From: Bacteroidales bacterium
GTDB taxonomy: Bacteria; Bacteroidota; Bacteroidia; Bacteroidales; F082
Assembly: GCA_017395365.1 (NCBI GenBank)
Contig: JAFPUN010000020.1
Coordinates: 248,001 to 312,000 of the forward strand
Length of the DNA stretch: 64,000 bases
Direction of reading: 5' to 3'
Shown: positions 24,722 through 33,471 of the stretch, one piece after another
Layout: every line of letters begins with the position of its first letter
How positions within the stretch are numbered: position 1 is the stretch's first letter
Notes under the pieces: model-generated
Databases searched by the model: none
What the model was told of the DNA's origin: nothing
The model's input: only the letters and a program-made list of their open reading frames with translations
Program-made: the position numbers and the translations under genes

Positions 24722-25591
24722 ATGAGAATCTGCGTAATCGGCGGAGCAAATGCCGACATTATTGCCACGAGTTTCAACGCTTTCGTGCCTGGCGACTCCA
24801 ACCCCGGCACGGTGCGCCTGACTGCCGGTGGGGTAGGGCGCAACATCGCCCATAACCTTGCGCTGCTGGGCGACGAGGTCGTCTTCCTGACCTTGTTCGG
24901 AGGCGATGACTTCGGCCGTTTCACGGCAGAGAGTTGCCGTAAAGCCCACATCGACATCAGTCTCTGTGACTACGCTGCCCCAGGTGCCCGCTCTTGTTTT
25001 TTGAGCATCAATGACTGCGATGGCGAGATGGTCGGTGGCGTGGCGGATATGGCTGCTGCCGATGGCATCACTCCAGAATGGCTTGCCCCAAAAATGGAAC
25101 AGCTGGGCGATGTCGATGCCTTCGTGGCCGATGCCAACATCCCGGTGAAAACCTTGGCCTATCTCATCGACCATACCGATAAACCCCTTTATGTGGATGC
25201 CGTTTCGGGTGCCAAGGCCACCAAAATCAAAGAGGCCATGGCGCAATCCTCCAAGAAGTGTTTCTTCGCGCTGAAATGCAACAAGATCGAAAACGCCATC
25301 CTTGCCGACTTACATGGTGTCGATAGGCGATTTGTCAGCCTCGGAGCTGAGGGACTGGAGGTCGTTGAGGGCGATGCCAAACATCTTTTTCCTGCTCTGC
25401 CATGCCATGTGGTTAATGCCACTGGCGCAGGCGACGCACTTATGGCTGGCATCATCCATGCTGGTCCTGATGCTACCATCGCAGAAGCCGCTCACATCGG
25501 CCTTTTATGTGCAAAACATAACATTGAAAGTCCTGATACCGTAAACCAACACTGGACGCGAGACTGCGAGCCACGAGACGCGAGACATTGA
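24722..25591 (+). CDS. psuK: PfkB-family kinase, probably pseudouridine kinase
   Basis: 289 residues. GGANADI near the start and NATGAGDALMAG near residue 237 (catalytic Asp) are the PfkB signatures. It would phosphorylate pseudouridine to its 5'-phosphate, the substrate of the psuG product whose gene follows immediately. The last dozen residues (HWTRDCEPRDARH) come from a repeat element at the 3' end and are unlike a normal PfkB tail. Substrate specificity is inferred from the neighbour. Confidence 0.82.
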   Translation: MRICVIGGANADIIATSFNAFVPGDSNPGTVRLTAGGVGRNIAHNLALLGDEVVFLTLFGGDDFGRFTAESCRKAHIDISLCDYAAPGARSCFLSINDCDGEMVGGVADMAAADGITPEWLAPKMEQLGDVDAFVADANIPVKTLAYLIDHTDKPLYVDAVSGAKATKIKEAMAQSSKKCFFALKCNKIENAILADLHGVDRRFVSLGAEGLEVVEGDAKHLFPALPCHVVNATGAGDALMAGIIHAGPDATIAEAAHIGLLCAKHNIESPDTVNQHWTRDCEPRDARH

Positions 25592-25627
25592 ACTTGTCCC
25601 GTGTCCCGCGTCCCGTAGTCCCGTGTC
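25555..25627. repeat. GACGCGAGAC-type repeat covering the psuK stop codon
   Basis: Left arm 25555-25586 repeats GCGAGAC units; right arm 25594-25627 repeats TCCCG units, roughly its inverse complement. The psuK stop (25589-25591) sits in the loop. Confidence 0.55.
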
Positions 25628-25660
25628 AAAAAATTGAAGTTGAATATAGAACCAAATAAT

Positions 25661-26569
25661 ATGAACAAATACCTTGACCTCTCGCCCGAAGTGGCTGAAG
25701 CATTGCAAAGCGGGAAGCCCATCGTGGCTCTCGAATCGACCATCATATCCCACGGAATGCCTTACCCACAGAATGTGGAGACGGCGTTGCGGGTTGAACA
25801 GACCATCCGAGATGAAGGGGCAGTGCCTGCCACCATCGCCGTCATCGGAGGCCGCCTGAAGGCAGGCTTGACCCCGTCGGAGATTGAATATCTGGGCAAG
25901 AAAGGCACCGCTGTCACCAAGGCCTCGCGCCGTGACCTGCCCGTGCTTGTGGCACGCGGACAAGATGGCGCTACGACGGTGGCCACGACGATGATCATTG
26001 CCTCATTGGCAGGCATCCGTGTGTTTGCCACAGGTGGAGTGGGTGGCGTGCACCGTGGTGCAGAGATCACCATGGACATCTCCGCCGACTTGGAGGAGCT
26101 GGCTCGCACTCCCGTTATGGTCATCTGTGCCGGTGCCAAGTCGATTCTTGACCTGGGTTTAACGCTTGAATACCTTGAGACCAAGGGCGTGCCGGTAATT
26201 GGCTATGGCACGGAAGAACTGCCCGCTTTCTATACCCGCAAGAGCGGTTTCAAGGTGGATTATCGCCTCGACACTCCAGAGGAGGTGGCCAAGGCCTTCA
26301 ACGCCAAGCAGGAGATGGGACTCGGTGGTGGCATGTTGGTCACCAACCCCATTCCAGAGGAGTATTCCATGGATGCAGACCGCATCAATGCCGCCATCGA
26401 CGAGGCCTTGGCAGATGCCAAGAGGTTAGGCATTCACGGCAAGGAGACGACGCCTTATCTGTTAGCACGCATCAAAGACCTCACGGGTGGCGACAGCCTC
26501 GCTTCGAATATCCAACTGGTGTTGAACAACGCCCGCTTGGCGGCGCGTGTGGCCAAGGAAATGAGATGA
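25661..26569 (+). CDS. psuG: pseudouridine-5'-phosphate glycosidase
   Basis: 302 residues from the ATG at 25661 (MNKYLDLSPE); an in-frame TTG 27 bases earlier is less likely. The diagnostic segment ALESTIISHGMPYPQN is near the start, and the central segment GVGGVHRGAE and AGAKSILD are typical of the PsuG fold. It splits pseudouridine 5'-phosphate reversibly into uracil and ribose 5-phosphate. It works with the PfkB kinase upstream in pseudouridine catabolism, and ends in a terminator hairpin at 26569-26595. Confidence 0.95.
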   Translation: MNKYLDLSPEVAEALQSGKPIVALESTIISHGMPYPQNVETALRVEQTIRDEGAVPATIAVIGGRLKAGLTPSEIEYLGKKGTAVTKASRRDLPVLVARGQDGATTVATTMIIASLAGIRVFATGGVGGVHRGAEITMDISADLEELARTPVMVICAGAKSILDLGLTLEYLETKGVPVIGYGTEELPAFYTRKSGFKVDYRLDTPEEVAKAFNAKQEMGLGGGMLVTNPIPEEYSMDADRINAAIDEALADAKRLGIHGKETTPYLLARIKDLTGGDSLASNIQLVLNNARLAARVAKEMR

Positions 26570-26595
26570 GCCTGCACCGCATTGCGGCACAGGCT
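26569..26595. terminator. hairpin module, copy 6 (bidirectional terminator)
   Basis: AGCCTG...CAGGCT stem that can extend to 12 pairs with two mismatches, loop centred on GCATTGC. It begins at the psuG stop codon and lies before the converging AAA+ gene; the promoter part of the module is absent here. Confidence 0.5.
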
Positions 26596-26637
26596 CGATA
26601 ATCTTTACATTGTTCTGTCTTTCATTAGAAGACCGGG

Positions 26638-28296
26638 TCAAATGAACCCGATCTTCCTGCTTCCTTGCTGCTCCAAACGCTCGCTGTCGCAATGCGTCAT
26701 CAGTTTCTCCAAAGAGGACGCTGCGTCGCTGTGCAGCACGGTGTCGATGGCATAGTGGCGGGCCACATTCTCGATTTGGCCGCCGCTGAAGTCGTACTTT
26801 TCGGCCAAGGCACGAATGTCTGACTCCTGCAACTCGGGCAGCATCGAATGCCAGATTTGCATCCTGGCCTCCAGTGTGGGCTTGTTGAACTTGACCTTGT
26901 AGAGGAAACGGCGTTCGAAGGCATGGTCCATGTTCTGGGCGAGGTTGGTGGTGGCGATGAGGATGCCGTTGAGGGTCTCCATCTCTTGGAGGATGATGTT
27001 CTGAATGGAGTTCTCCATCTTCTCCACGGCACGCTCTGCGCCCTCCTGTCGTTTGCCGATGACGGCATCGGCCTCGTTGAAGAGCAGGATAGGAGCGAGG
27101 GTGGCCTTCTCGACCTTCGAGCGGTACTCATCGAAAATCCTCTTGATGTTCTTCTCGCTTTCGCCCACCCACATGCTCTTGATTTCGGAGATGTTGACCT
27201 GCATGATGTCGCGCCCCGTCTGACGCGCCAGCTGCAACGCGGTCTCAGTCTTGCCCGTGCCAGGGGCGCCATAGAACAGACAGGTGAATCCGCTGCGATA
27301 GCCCTTTGCCTCCAAACGGCTGCACACCTCGCTGTAATGTGCCTCCTCCAAGAGCTGCCCCAAGTCCGTTACTTGTGCTTCGACACCCTTGTCATAGAAG
27401 AGCTGCTTCTCCACAATCTCCTCATGCTTGATGAGGTCCTTCCTGTTGTTCCTCGGATTCAGCATGACAATATTTAACTCGGGAAACAAGGCCTCCTTGG
27501 CTGCCCAGGTCATGCGGAACGACTCACGGTTCACGAAACCGTCATCATTGTTGAACTCAATCATCTTGGCATCTTGAAGGTTGTGCGTGTTCTTGGTGAG
27601 CATCGACTTGATGACATTCCAATCGCACTTGCGGTCATAGAAAAAGTTCAAGTCATAAAATCCGATGTTGTCATCGTTGTCGTTGGCAAACAGATGTGAA
27701 AACAGGATGAGCAGGATCTCGTCCTCTTCGCTGAAACGGAAACTCTTCAGCTTTTGGACAAAGATCAGGTGCTTGTTGTTCTCGAGCAAGTCCTGAAGCC
27801 TCATTACGGCAGTGGAGGTGCTTATTTCATTGTCCTCGCGCATCGCCATAATCTCGCCAATCACACTGAAAAGTTCTGCGCAAGTCACTCCTGCGTGCTT
27901 GTTGAGCTCGAATTTCTTGTTGTTTCTGAAAGCCTCTACCACTTCGAACGGCACACGATAGGCAACGCCGCAACGCTCGCGGGAGCAACTCACCAAGCCC
28001 CTATCCTCCAGTTCGTGGATGTCTGACATGAGGCGAAGCACCCTGGTTGTGCTACAATCCAGATGGTCGGCAAGGTCGTTGATACGGATGTTCGTGTCGA
28101 CGCTGTTGTCGATAAAGAGTGCCATCAATACACTCTGTTCCTTGGTGAGTCCCATCTTCTTGGAGATGTACTTGATTGGCCTTGCGGCTTGGGTGAAAAA
28201 CTCGGGCTCCAGCTTCGAGTCTTTTGACTGGTCCACAATCATTTCTACTGCGGTCAGCAGGTCCATCTTTGTTTTGGCAGTTTTCTTTGTCTCCAT
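26638..28296 (-). CDS. AAA+ ATPase with N-terminal winged-helix-like domain
   Basis: 552 residues. Residues 50-120 resemble a winged helix (NDLADHLDCSTTRVLRLMSDI); 130-300 are helical; an AAA+ module follows with Walker A GAPGTGKT (343-350), Walker B LLFNEAD (404-410), sensor 1 ATTN (448-451) and a possible arginine finger ERRF (461-464). The Walker B Asp is replaced by Asn (NEAD), but the adjacent Glu is present. Family not recognised; it resembles the ATPase of ClpX/FtsH-like modules without the protease. Its promoter region includes hairpin copy 7, but no function can be deduced. Confidence 0.8.
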   Translation of the reverse strand: METKKTAKTKMDLLTAVEMIVDQSKDSKLEPEFFTQAARPIKYISKKMGLTKEQSVLMALFIDNSVDTNIRINDLADHLDCSTTRVLRLMSDIHELEDRGLVSCSRERCGVAYRVPFEVVEAFRNNKKFELNKHAGVTCAELFSVIGEIMAMREDNEISTSTAVMRLQDLLENNKHLIFVQKLKSFRFSEEDEILLILFSHLFANDNDDNIGFYDLNFFYDRKCDWNVIKSMLTKNTHNLQDAKMIEFNNDDGFVNRESFRMTWAAKEALFPELNIVMLNPRNNRKDLIKHEEIVEKQLFYDKGVEAQVTDLGQLLEEAHYSEVCSRLEAKGYRSGFTCLFYGAPGTGKTETALQLARQTGRDIMQVNISEIKSMWVGESEKNIKRIFDEYRSKVEKATLAPILLFNEADAVIGKRQEGAERAVEKMENSIQNIILQEMETLNGILIATTNLAQNMDHAFERRFLYKVKFNKPTLEARMQIWHSMLPELQESDIRALAEKYDFSGGQIENVARHYAIDTVLHSDAASSLEKLMTHCDSERLEQQGSRKIGFI

Positions 28297-28386
28297 GGCT
28301 TTCTCCTTTTTTTATTGTTCAACTTTATTCTATAGAACACAATCCGTAGTTTTTCAACTATGACGAGAAAAAAACTCTTTTTTTTC

Positions 28387-28430
28387 GTTGCAAAGAAAAA
28401 GAGAGCCTATGCCATTTTATTGCATAAGCT
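28387..28430 (-). terminator. hairpin/promoter module, copy 7
   Basis: Minus strand: AGCTTATGC-9-GCATAGGCT stem, then TCTTTTTCTTTGCAAC. It lies upstream of the AAA+ gene and downstream (antisense) of nothing on the minus strand, so only the promoter half may be used. Confidence 0.5.
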
Positions 28431-28527
28431 GAAAATAAATGCTGATGTTTTTTGCTGTTTCGGTGTTTTTTTCACAAAGCCATGCCAAAAAACAGCGTAG
28501 AACGCCTTCAAGCAACTGGAATATTCC

Positions 28528-28535
28528 TATTTTTG
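28528..28535 (+). promoter_or_regulatory. TAnnTTTG -7 promoter box for the GH20 gene
   Basis: TATTTTTG ends only 9 bases before the GH20 ATG at 28545, which implies an almost leaderless transcript. Confidence 0.4.
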
Positions 28536-28544
28536 TCCCACATT

Positions 28545-30359
28545 ATGCGCAATACAACGCTGTTCATATTGTTTTTGCTTTTGGCAGCAGCATGCTGTCG
28601 GGTGCCGTCTGCAGACTGGACCGAAGGTCCAGCAGAACCCGATGGTCGTGCCTTGCATACCCTTGTGCTGCACGATGTTCCCAAGGGCTCGCGCGTGTGG
28701 TTCCAAGAGCTTTTCGACGGCAAGACCTCCGTGGTGGGACCCACGATGAACCATTATCAGGGAACCTCATGGTATGTTGACATTCCTGAAAGCGGAACGG
28801 TTACCTTGAAGTATTACGGTCGCCCGTTGCCAAGGCATTCCTGGGCACCCGAGGCCTTTGTCCTGCAGCAGAAGGGGAAAACCGACACCCCGATGGAAGT
28901 GCGATATCATTTTCTGGAGCATCCTAATACTGAAAACGACGAAGGAAGTTTTGCCAGCAACTATGAACTCCAACCTGCCGACATCATCCCTCAAGTTAGT
29001 GCGGTGATATATGGTACTGAGCCTATGGAAAGGGTGGATATTCTTCCATCGCGTCCCGAGGGTTGGTACCGAATCACGATAGGAGAGGAGGGTGAACCTC
29101 AAGTGGAATCCTACGATGCAGACGGCGCTTTCTATGCCCAAGTCACACTAGAAAAGTTGCCACAACCTCTACAACCCATGACCATAGAGGACTGGCCTGA
29201 TTACGCTTACCGTGGTTTTATGCTTGATGTGGTGCGCGACTTCCGCACAGTGGACGAGGTGCTCGAAATCATTGACTTGATGGCCTCATGGAAACTCAAC
29301 ACACTGCATTTTCATATTGCCGATGACGAATCTTGGTGCTTGGAAATCAAGGATTTTCCGGAACTGACCGAATTTGGTGCCCATCATGCTTTGCCAGATT
29401 GGGACTTGCAAGAAACAATGGCGTTGAAGCCGACTGCCAATGGTCGCATCGGCAACACCTCTTTTTATACGGCGGAAGAATACAAACAGATTCTCCACTA
29501 TGCTTGGGAGCGTCGCATAAGAGTGGTTCCAGAATTCGACACGCCGGGCCATTCACGGGCCTCCATCAAGGCGATGCAGGCCTACGAGAGGCGCACGGGC
29601 GACAGCAGTTTCCGCCTGCAGGACCCTGCCGACACCTCACGTTACTGGTCAGCACAAGACTTCACAGATAATGTGTTGAGCGTATATCTGCCGAGTGTGT
29701 ACAAGTTTTACGGCGCTGTCTTCGACGAGGTCATCCGTTTGCATAAGGAAGCGGGCGTGCCGCTTTCTGCCATACATATCGGTGGTGACGAGGTGCCAGA
29801 AGGCGCGTGGTCGGGTCGCGACCGCCACGAGATGAAAGAAATCTTTATTAACGGTATGCTCGACCTCGCCGAAGCACGCGGCATCCGTCTTGCAGGCTGG
29901 GAAGATATCGCCAAATGTTTGGAATATGAAACACAAGAGAGACTCAAAAACTCGCTCTATTTCATCAATGTATGGAACACCGAAGGCATCGAAGGTTTCC
30001 CCGTGGTGCTTTCACCAGCGGCCTACACCTATCTGGATTTGGCTTACAGCGAGGCTCCCGAAGAAATTGGCCTGTCGTGGGCGGGCTATGTCAATGAGCG
30101 CAAGACTTTCTCTCTGAATCCCAATGATTACAAAGGCGACATCATCGGCGTGCAGGCGCAATTGTGGTCATCGCAACTGCGAAGTTTTGATGATGCCACT
30201 TACCAGATACTTCCCAAAGCACTTGGCGTGGCCGAAAGGGGATGGAATGGCGGGTATCTCGAAACTTTTGATACCGCATTCAACCGCTTCTATAGCATCA
30301 TAGTCAGCCGAGAGATGCCGGTTTGGGAACAAAAGGGTTATGCCTTTAAGAAAAGATAG
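28545..30359 (+). CDS. glycoside hydrolase family 20 beta-N-acetylhexosaminidase
   Basis: 604 residues from the ATG at 28545, which opens a signal peptide (possibly a lipoprotein, AAACC). Residues 30-170 are an N-terminal beta-sandwich; from about 195 the GH20 barrel follows, with YRGFMLDVVRDF, HFHIADDESW, PEFDTPGHS, and the catalytic pair in HIGGDEVPEGAW (Asp-Glu). It removes terminal GlcNAc or GalNAc from glycans at the cell surface or in the periplasm, fitting host-glycan foraging. The C-terminus overlaps the Fic gene by 14 bases tail to tail. Confidence 0.93.
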   Translation: MRNTTLFILFLLLAAACCRVPSADWTEGPAEPDGRALHTLVLHDVPKGSRVWFQELFDGKTSVVGPTMNHYQGTSWYVDIPESGTVTLKYYGRPLPRHSWAPEAFVLQQKGKTDTPMEVRYHFLEHPNTENDEGSFASNYELQPADIIPQVSAVIYGTEPMERVDILPSRPEGWYRITIGEEGEPQVESYDADGAFYAQVTLEKLPQPLQPMTIEDWPDYAYRGFMLDVVRDFRTVDEVLEIIDLMASWKLNTLHFHIADDESWCLEIKDFPELTEFGAHHALPDWDLQETMALKPTANGRIGNTSFYTAEEYKQILHYAWERRIRVVPEFDTPGHSRASIKAMQAYERRTGDSSFRLQDPADTSRYWSAQDFTDNVLSVYLPSVYKFYGAVFDEVIRLHKEAGVPLSAIHIGGDEVPEGAWSGRDRHEMKEIFINGMLDLAEARGIRLAGWEDIAKCLEYETQERLKNSLYFINVWNTEGIEGFPVVLSPAAYTYLDLAYSEAPEEIGLSWAGYVNERKTFSLNPNDYKGDIIGVQAQLWSSQLRSFDDATYQILPKALGVAERGWNGGYLETFDTAFNRFYSIIVSREMPVWEQKGYAFKKR

Positions 30360-31257
30360 CCCTGTTATCGCCCCTTTTATAACTAATCCTGTAATAATCT
30401 AGTATACCTTTGAAGTTGTCCTGCGCTGTGAGACAAATGTCACGCAGATAGCCGTTGACTTTGCCCCAATTTTGAATGCCACGGTAGTAGAACAGACACA
30501 AGTCATCGGTGATGATGAAAGGCACGGTATTCGACTGCAAGCATTGCCAAAACATTATTAGTCTACCAACACGTCCGTTGCCGTCTTGGAAAGGATGGAT
30601 TCGCTCAAACTGCACGTGGAAATCCAAGATATCGTCAAACTGGGTTTTCCGAATGGCATGGTAAGTGGCGAGCAATGCCTTCATCTTTTTGTGCACTTCT
30701 TCGGGTTGGGCGGTCTCTTCTTCTCCTACGGCATTGGCCAAACGTTTGTAGTCACCTACGGCAAACCATGGCTTATGGTTGTCGGAAGTGTTGGTTTTCA
30801 GTATCAGATGCAGTTGCTTGATGTGTGTTTCTGTGATCTTGTCGGTGGCGTGGTCGATGACATAGTCGATGCAACGAAAATGGTTGACGGTCTCCATGAT
30901 ATCGTCTATGCGCGTATTTTCCGAGGTGATGCCCAAGGTGTTGGTCTCGAAAATGTAGCGTGTCTGTTCTTTGGTCAGGCGACTACCCTCAATATGATTG
31001 GAATTGTAGGTCAGGTCGATTTGTATGCGATGATAGATGCCGCCTTTCATCCGCATTTCCTTTTGTTCACGCAAAGCTGCAAGCAAAGGAGGCATTTTCC
31101 TTTTGCTTCGTCGGGGCAACTCGGCATCGGCAGGAATGTTCCATGTTTTTCCTGTTAGAAAAGCACCTTCTATCTTCCCTGTGGCACAATAGTTTCGAGC
31201 AGTGCGCTCGCTGATGCCGTATTTTTCGGCAAACTGACTGACTGAGATATATTCCAT
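30346..31257 (-). CDS. Fic family AMP-transferase-like protein with N-terminal HTH
   Basis: 303 residues. Residues 1-40 form a MerR-like helix-turn-helix (ISVSQFAEKYGISERTARNY). The Fic core has the motif HPFQDGNGRVGR (His 221). Residues 86-91 (SNHIEG) match the class II inhibitory pattern S-x-x-x-E-G, with Glu 90 able to block the ATP site. Fic proteins transfer AMP or other groups to target hydroxyls. Two operator palindromes plus one half-site surround its promoter, suggesting that its own HTH represses it. Confidence 0.9.
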   Translation of the reverse strand: MEYISVSQFAEKYGISERTARNYCATGKIEGAFLTGKTWNIPADAELPRRSKRKMPPLLAALREQKEMRMKGGIYHRIQIDLTYNSNHIEGSRLTKEQTRYIFETNTLGITSENTRIDDIMETVNHFRCIDYVIDHATDKITETHIKQLHLILKTNTSDNHKPWFAVGDYKRLANAVGEEETAQPEEVHKKMKALLATYHAIRKTQFDDILDFHVQFERIHPFQDGNGRVGRLIMFWQCLQSNTVPFIITDDLCLFYYRGIQNWGKVNGYLRDICLTAQDNFKGILDYYRISYKRGDNRAIFS

Positions 31258-31258
31258 C

Positions 31259-31360
31259 TATCGGCAAGTTTTATTCTCAAATCCGCTGCAAAGATAGTAA
31301 TTTTTGCCGATAACGGCAAGTTTGAGCAAATAGCACTCGATTTTTTGCCGTTATCGGCAA
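31259..31360 (-). promoter_or_regulatory. Fic gene promoter with two palindromic operators
   Basis: TTGCCGATAACGGCAA at 31304-31319 and its complement orientation TTGCCGTTATCGGCAA at 31345-31360, centres 41 bases apart, plus the half-site TATCGGCAA at 31259-31267. The -7 box TATCTTTG (minus strand) is at 31289-31296, and the first palindrome covers the expected -33 position (TTG at 31317-31319). Confidence 0.7.
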
Positions 31361-31372
31361 ATTTTTCGAGAA

Positions 31373-31630
31373 TTATTCCCATTGGATAATCCATTTCTGG
31401 ATTTCCTTCACCCGCTGCGCGTATTTCTCCAGTTGTCCTTCGATGAAGTCATCGCTGTATTTGCGGTCGCAGAAGCCGTTGCCACGCGCCACATAGTCGT
31501 CGTCTTCGAGTGAGCCGAGGACATCCTGATAGTTTTCGTAATACTGCTGGTTATCGCGCAAGAGGCGTTGCAAGTCCTCAAGGTCAGCTTCGATGTGCTC
31601 GCCTGTGGAAAAGGTGAATCGTTTTTTCAT
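31373..31630 (-). CDS. small conserved-looking protein of unknown function
   Basis: 85 residues, acidic, mostly helical (DLEDLQRLLRDNQQYYENY, about 20 residues, coiled-coil-like heptads). It lies 3 bases after the stop of the ABC exporter gene, so it is the last gene of that transcript. No signal peptide, no catalytic motif. The C-terminus (YAQRVKEIQKWI) is also helical. Function unknown. Confidence 0.6.
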   Translation of the reverse strand: MKKRFTFSTGEHIEADLEDLQRLLRDNQQYYENYQDVLGSLEDDDYVARGNGFCDRKYSDDFIEGQLEKYAQRVKEIQKWIIQWE

Positions 31631-31633
31631 GGC

Positions 31634-33466
31634 TTATCCGATGGATTGCAAGTCGGTGAGTTTCTTGTAGACGCCGCCTAGGGCAATCAAGTCGTCGTGC
31701 TTGCCGCGCTCGATGATCTGGCCTTTTTGCAATACCACGATTTCGTCGGCATACTGGATGGTCGACAGGCGGTGGGCGATGACGATGGAGGTGCGCTGGC
31801 TCATCACTTTCGATAAGGCGTCTTGCACCAATCGCTCGCTTTCGGTGTCCAATGAAGAGGTGGCTTCATCCAAGATGAGGATGGGCGGGTTCTTCAACAC
31901 GGCACGGGCAATGCTCAAGCGCTGGCGTTGGCCACCAGAGAGGTTCATGCCTCGGTCGCCGATATGGGTGTCGTAGCCGTGTTCCAGCTCCATGATGAAC
32001 TCATGCGCGTTGGCGATTTTGGCGGCTTCAATGACCTGCTCTTTCGAGACATCCTTCATGCCAAAGGCGATGTTGTTGAACACAGTGTCGTTGAAGAGGA
32101 TGGTTTCTTGCGACACCACGCCCATCAGGTTGCGCAGGTCACCAATCTTATAGTCGCGGATGTCATGCCCATCGATGCTGACGCAGCCGCTGCCCACCTC
32201 GTAGAAACGCGGCAGGAGGTCGGCCATGGTCGACTTTCCGCCACCGCTCTCGCCGACGAGGGCGACGAATTTTCCCTTCGGAATCTTTAAGTCGATGCCT
32301 TTAAGCACTTCGTCCTTGCCATAGCTGAAATGCACATCCTTATATTCGATGCAGTCTTTGAAGTCTTTGATTTCAATGGCGTTCTCTTTCTCTGTAATGA
32401 CCTCTTCGGCATCCAAAATCTCAAAGATTCTCTCTGCCGAGGCGATGCCTTTCTGAACATTGTAGTAGCCTTGCGAGAACGACTTGGCAGGAGTGATGAT
32501 TTGCGAGAAGACGACGATGTAGCTAATGAAGCTGCCCGCATCGATATGGTTGCCGCCGCCGAGGATGAGCTTGCCGCCGAACCATAGCACGAGGATAACC
32601 ACTGCCGACGAAAGGAATTCACTCATTGGCGAACTCATGTCGCGCTTGCGGTGGATGCCACGCAGCACCTTGGTGTAGTCGCTGTTCTGCTCTTCAAACT
32701 TGTCTTCCGAATAGCGGATGGCATTGAAAGCCTTGATGATTCGCAAACCGGAAATGGTTTCCTCCACAGTGGAGATGATGCCCGCCAGTTTGGTTTGTCC
32801 TTCCTTTGACTCTTTTTTCAGCATCTTGCCCACCTTGCCGATGAGCAGTCCTGCAATGGGCAGGACTAGGATGACAAAGAGTGTCAGTTTCGGGCTCAAA
32901 GTCACCATGAAGAGGAAGAAGAACAGGATGGTCAGCGGATCTTTGATGAGCATCTCCAGATAGTTCAAAATCGAGACTTCGACCTCTTGCACATCGGTAG
33001 TGATGCGGGCTATGGTGTCGCCTTTCTGGCGGCTGTGGTAGAAGGAGAGAGGCAGGATGAGGATTTTGTTGTACACGTCGCGGCGCAGGTCGTGGACGGC
33101 TCCCACGCGCACATTGGCCATGAAGTAGCAGGCGAAGAAGCGACCGAGGTTACGGAAGAAGAAGGCCGCAAGCAGCAACAGGCACATGAAGACCAACGCA
33201 TGGTATTTGCCTCCACTTGCGATGAGGCTGCTCATGAACCAGTTGAGGTAGCCCATCAGGTAGTCGGAGGTGAAAGAGAACTCGGGCTTGGCCATGACTT
33301 CCACCGCGCCTTCCTTGAATAATAAGGTGAGGAACGGTCCTACCAAGGCAAAGGAGAACAGCGAGAAGAAAATGGTCATCAGGTTGAAGACCAGATTCAA
33401 GACGATGCTGCCCCAGTAGGGTTTGACGTAAGTGAGGACGCGGGAGAAGGTCTTTTGCTTGGCCAT
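31634..33466 (-). CDS. ABC exporter, fused membrane and ATPase domains (MsbA-like)
   Basis: 610 residues. The first 340 residues contain six membrane helices; the C-terminal ATPase has Walker A GESGGGKST, signature LSGGQRQRL, Walker B ILILDEATSS and switch IVIAHRL. The single-chain layout and length fit lipid A or lipid flippases (MsbA) or multidrug exporters that act as homodimers in the inner membrane. The substrate is not determined. The upstream DUF1016 gene ends 5 bases before it. Confidence 0.93.
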   Translation of the reverse strand: MAKQKTFSRVLTYVKPYWGSIVLNLVFNLMTIFFSLFSFALVGPFLTLLFKEGAVEVMAKPEFSFTSDYLMGYLNWFMSSLIASGGKYHALVFMCLLLLAAFFFRNLGRFFACYFMANVRVGAVHDLRRDVYNKILILPLSFYHSRQKGDTIARITTDVQEVEVSILNYLEMLIKDPLTILFFFLFMVTLSPKLTLFVILVLPIAGLLIGKVGKMLKKESKEGQTKLAGIISTVEETISGLRIIKAFNAIRYSEDKFEEQNSDYTKVLRGIHRKRDMSSPMSEFLSSAVVILVLWFGGKLILGGGNHIDAGSFISYIVVFSQIITPAKSFSQGYYNVQKGIASAERIFEILDAEEVITEKENAIEIKDFKDCIEYKDVHFSYGKDEVLKGIDLKIPKGKFVALVGESGGGKSTMADLLPRFYEVGSGCVSIDGHDIRDYKIGDLRNLMGVVSQETILFNDTVFNNIAFGMKDVSKEQVIEAAKIANAHEFIMELEHGYDTHIGDRGMNLSGGQRQRLSIARAVLKNPPILILDEATSSLDTESERLVQDALSKVMSQRTSIVIAHRLSTIQYADEIVVLQKGQIIERGKHDDLIALGGVYKKLTDLQSIG

Positions 33467-33471
33467 AACAA

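Noticed and set aside
19753..28430. Integron attC-like cassette array
   Set aside because: The hairpins are short (44 bases), lack attC R boxes, and no integrase is in the window.
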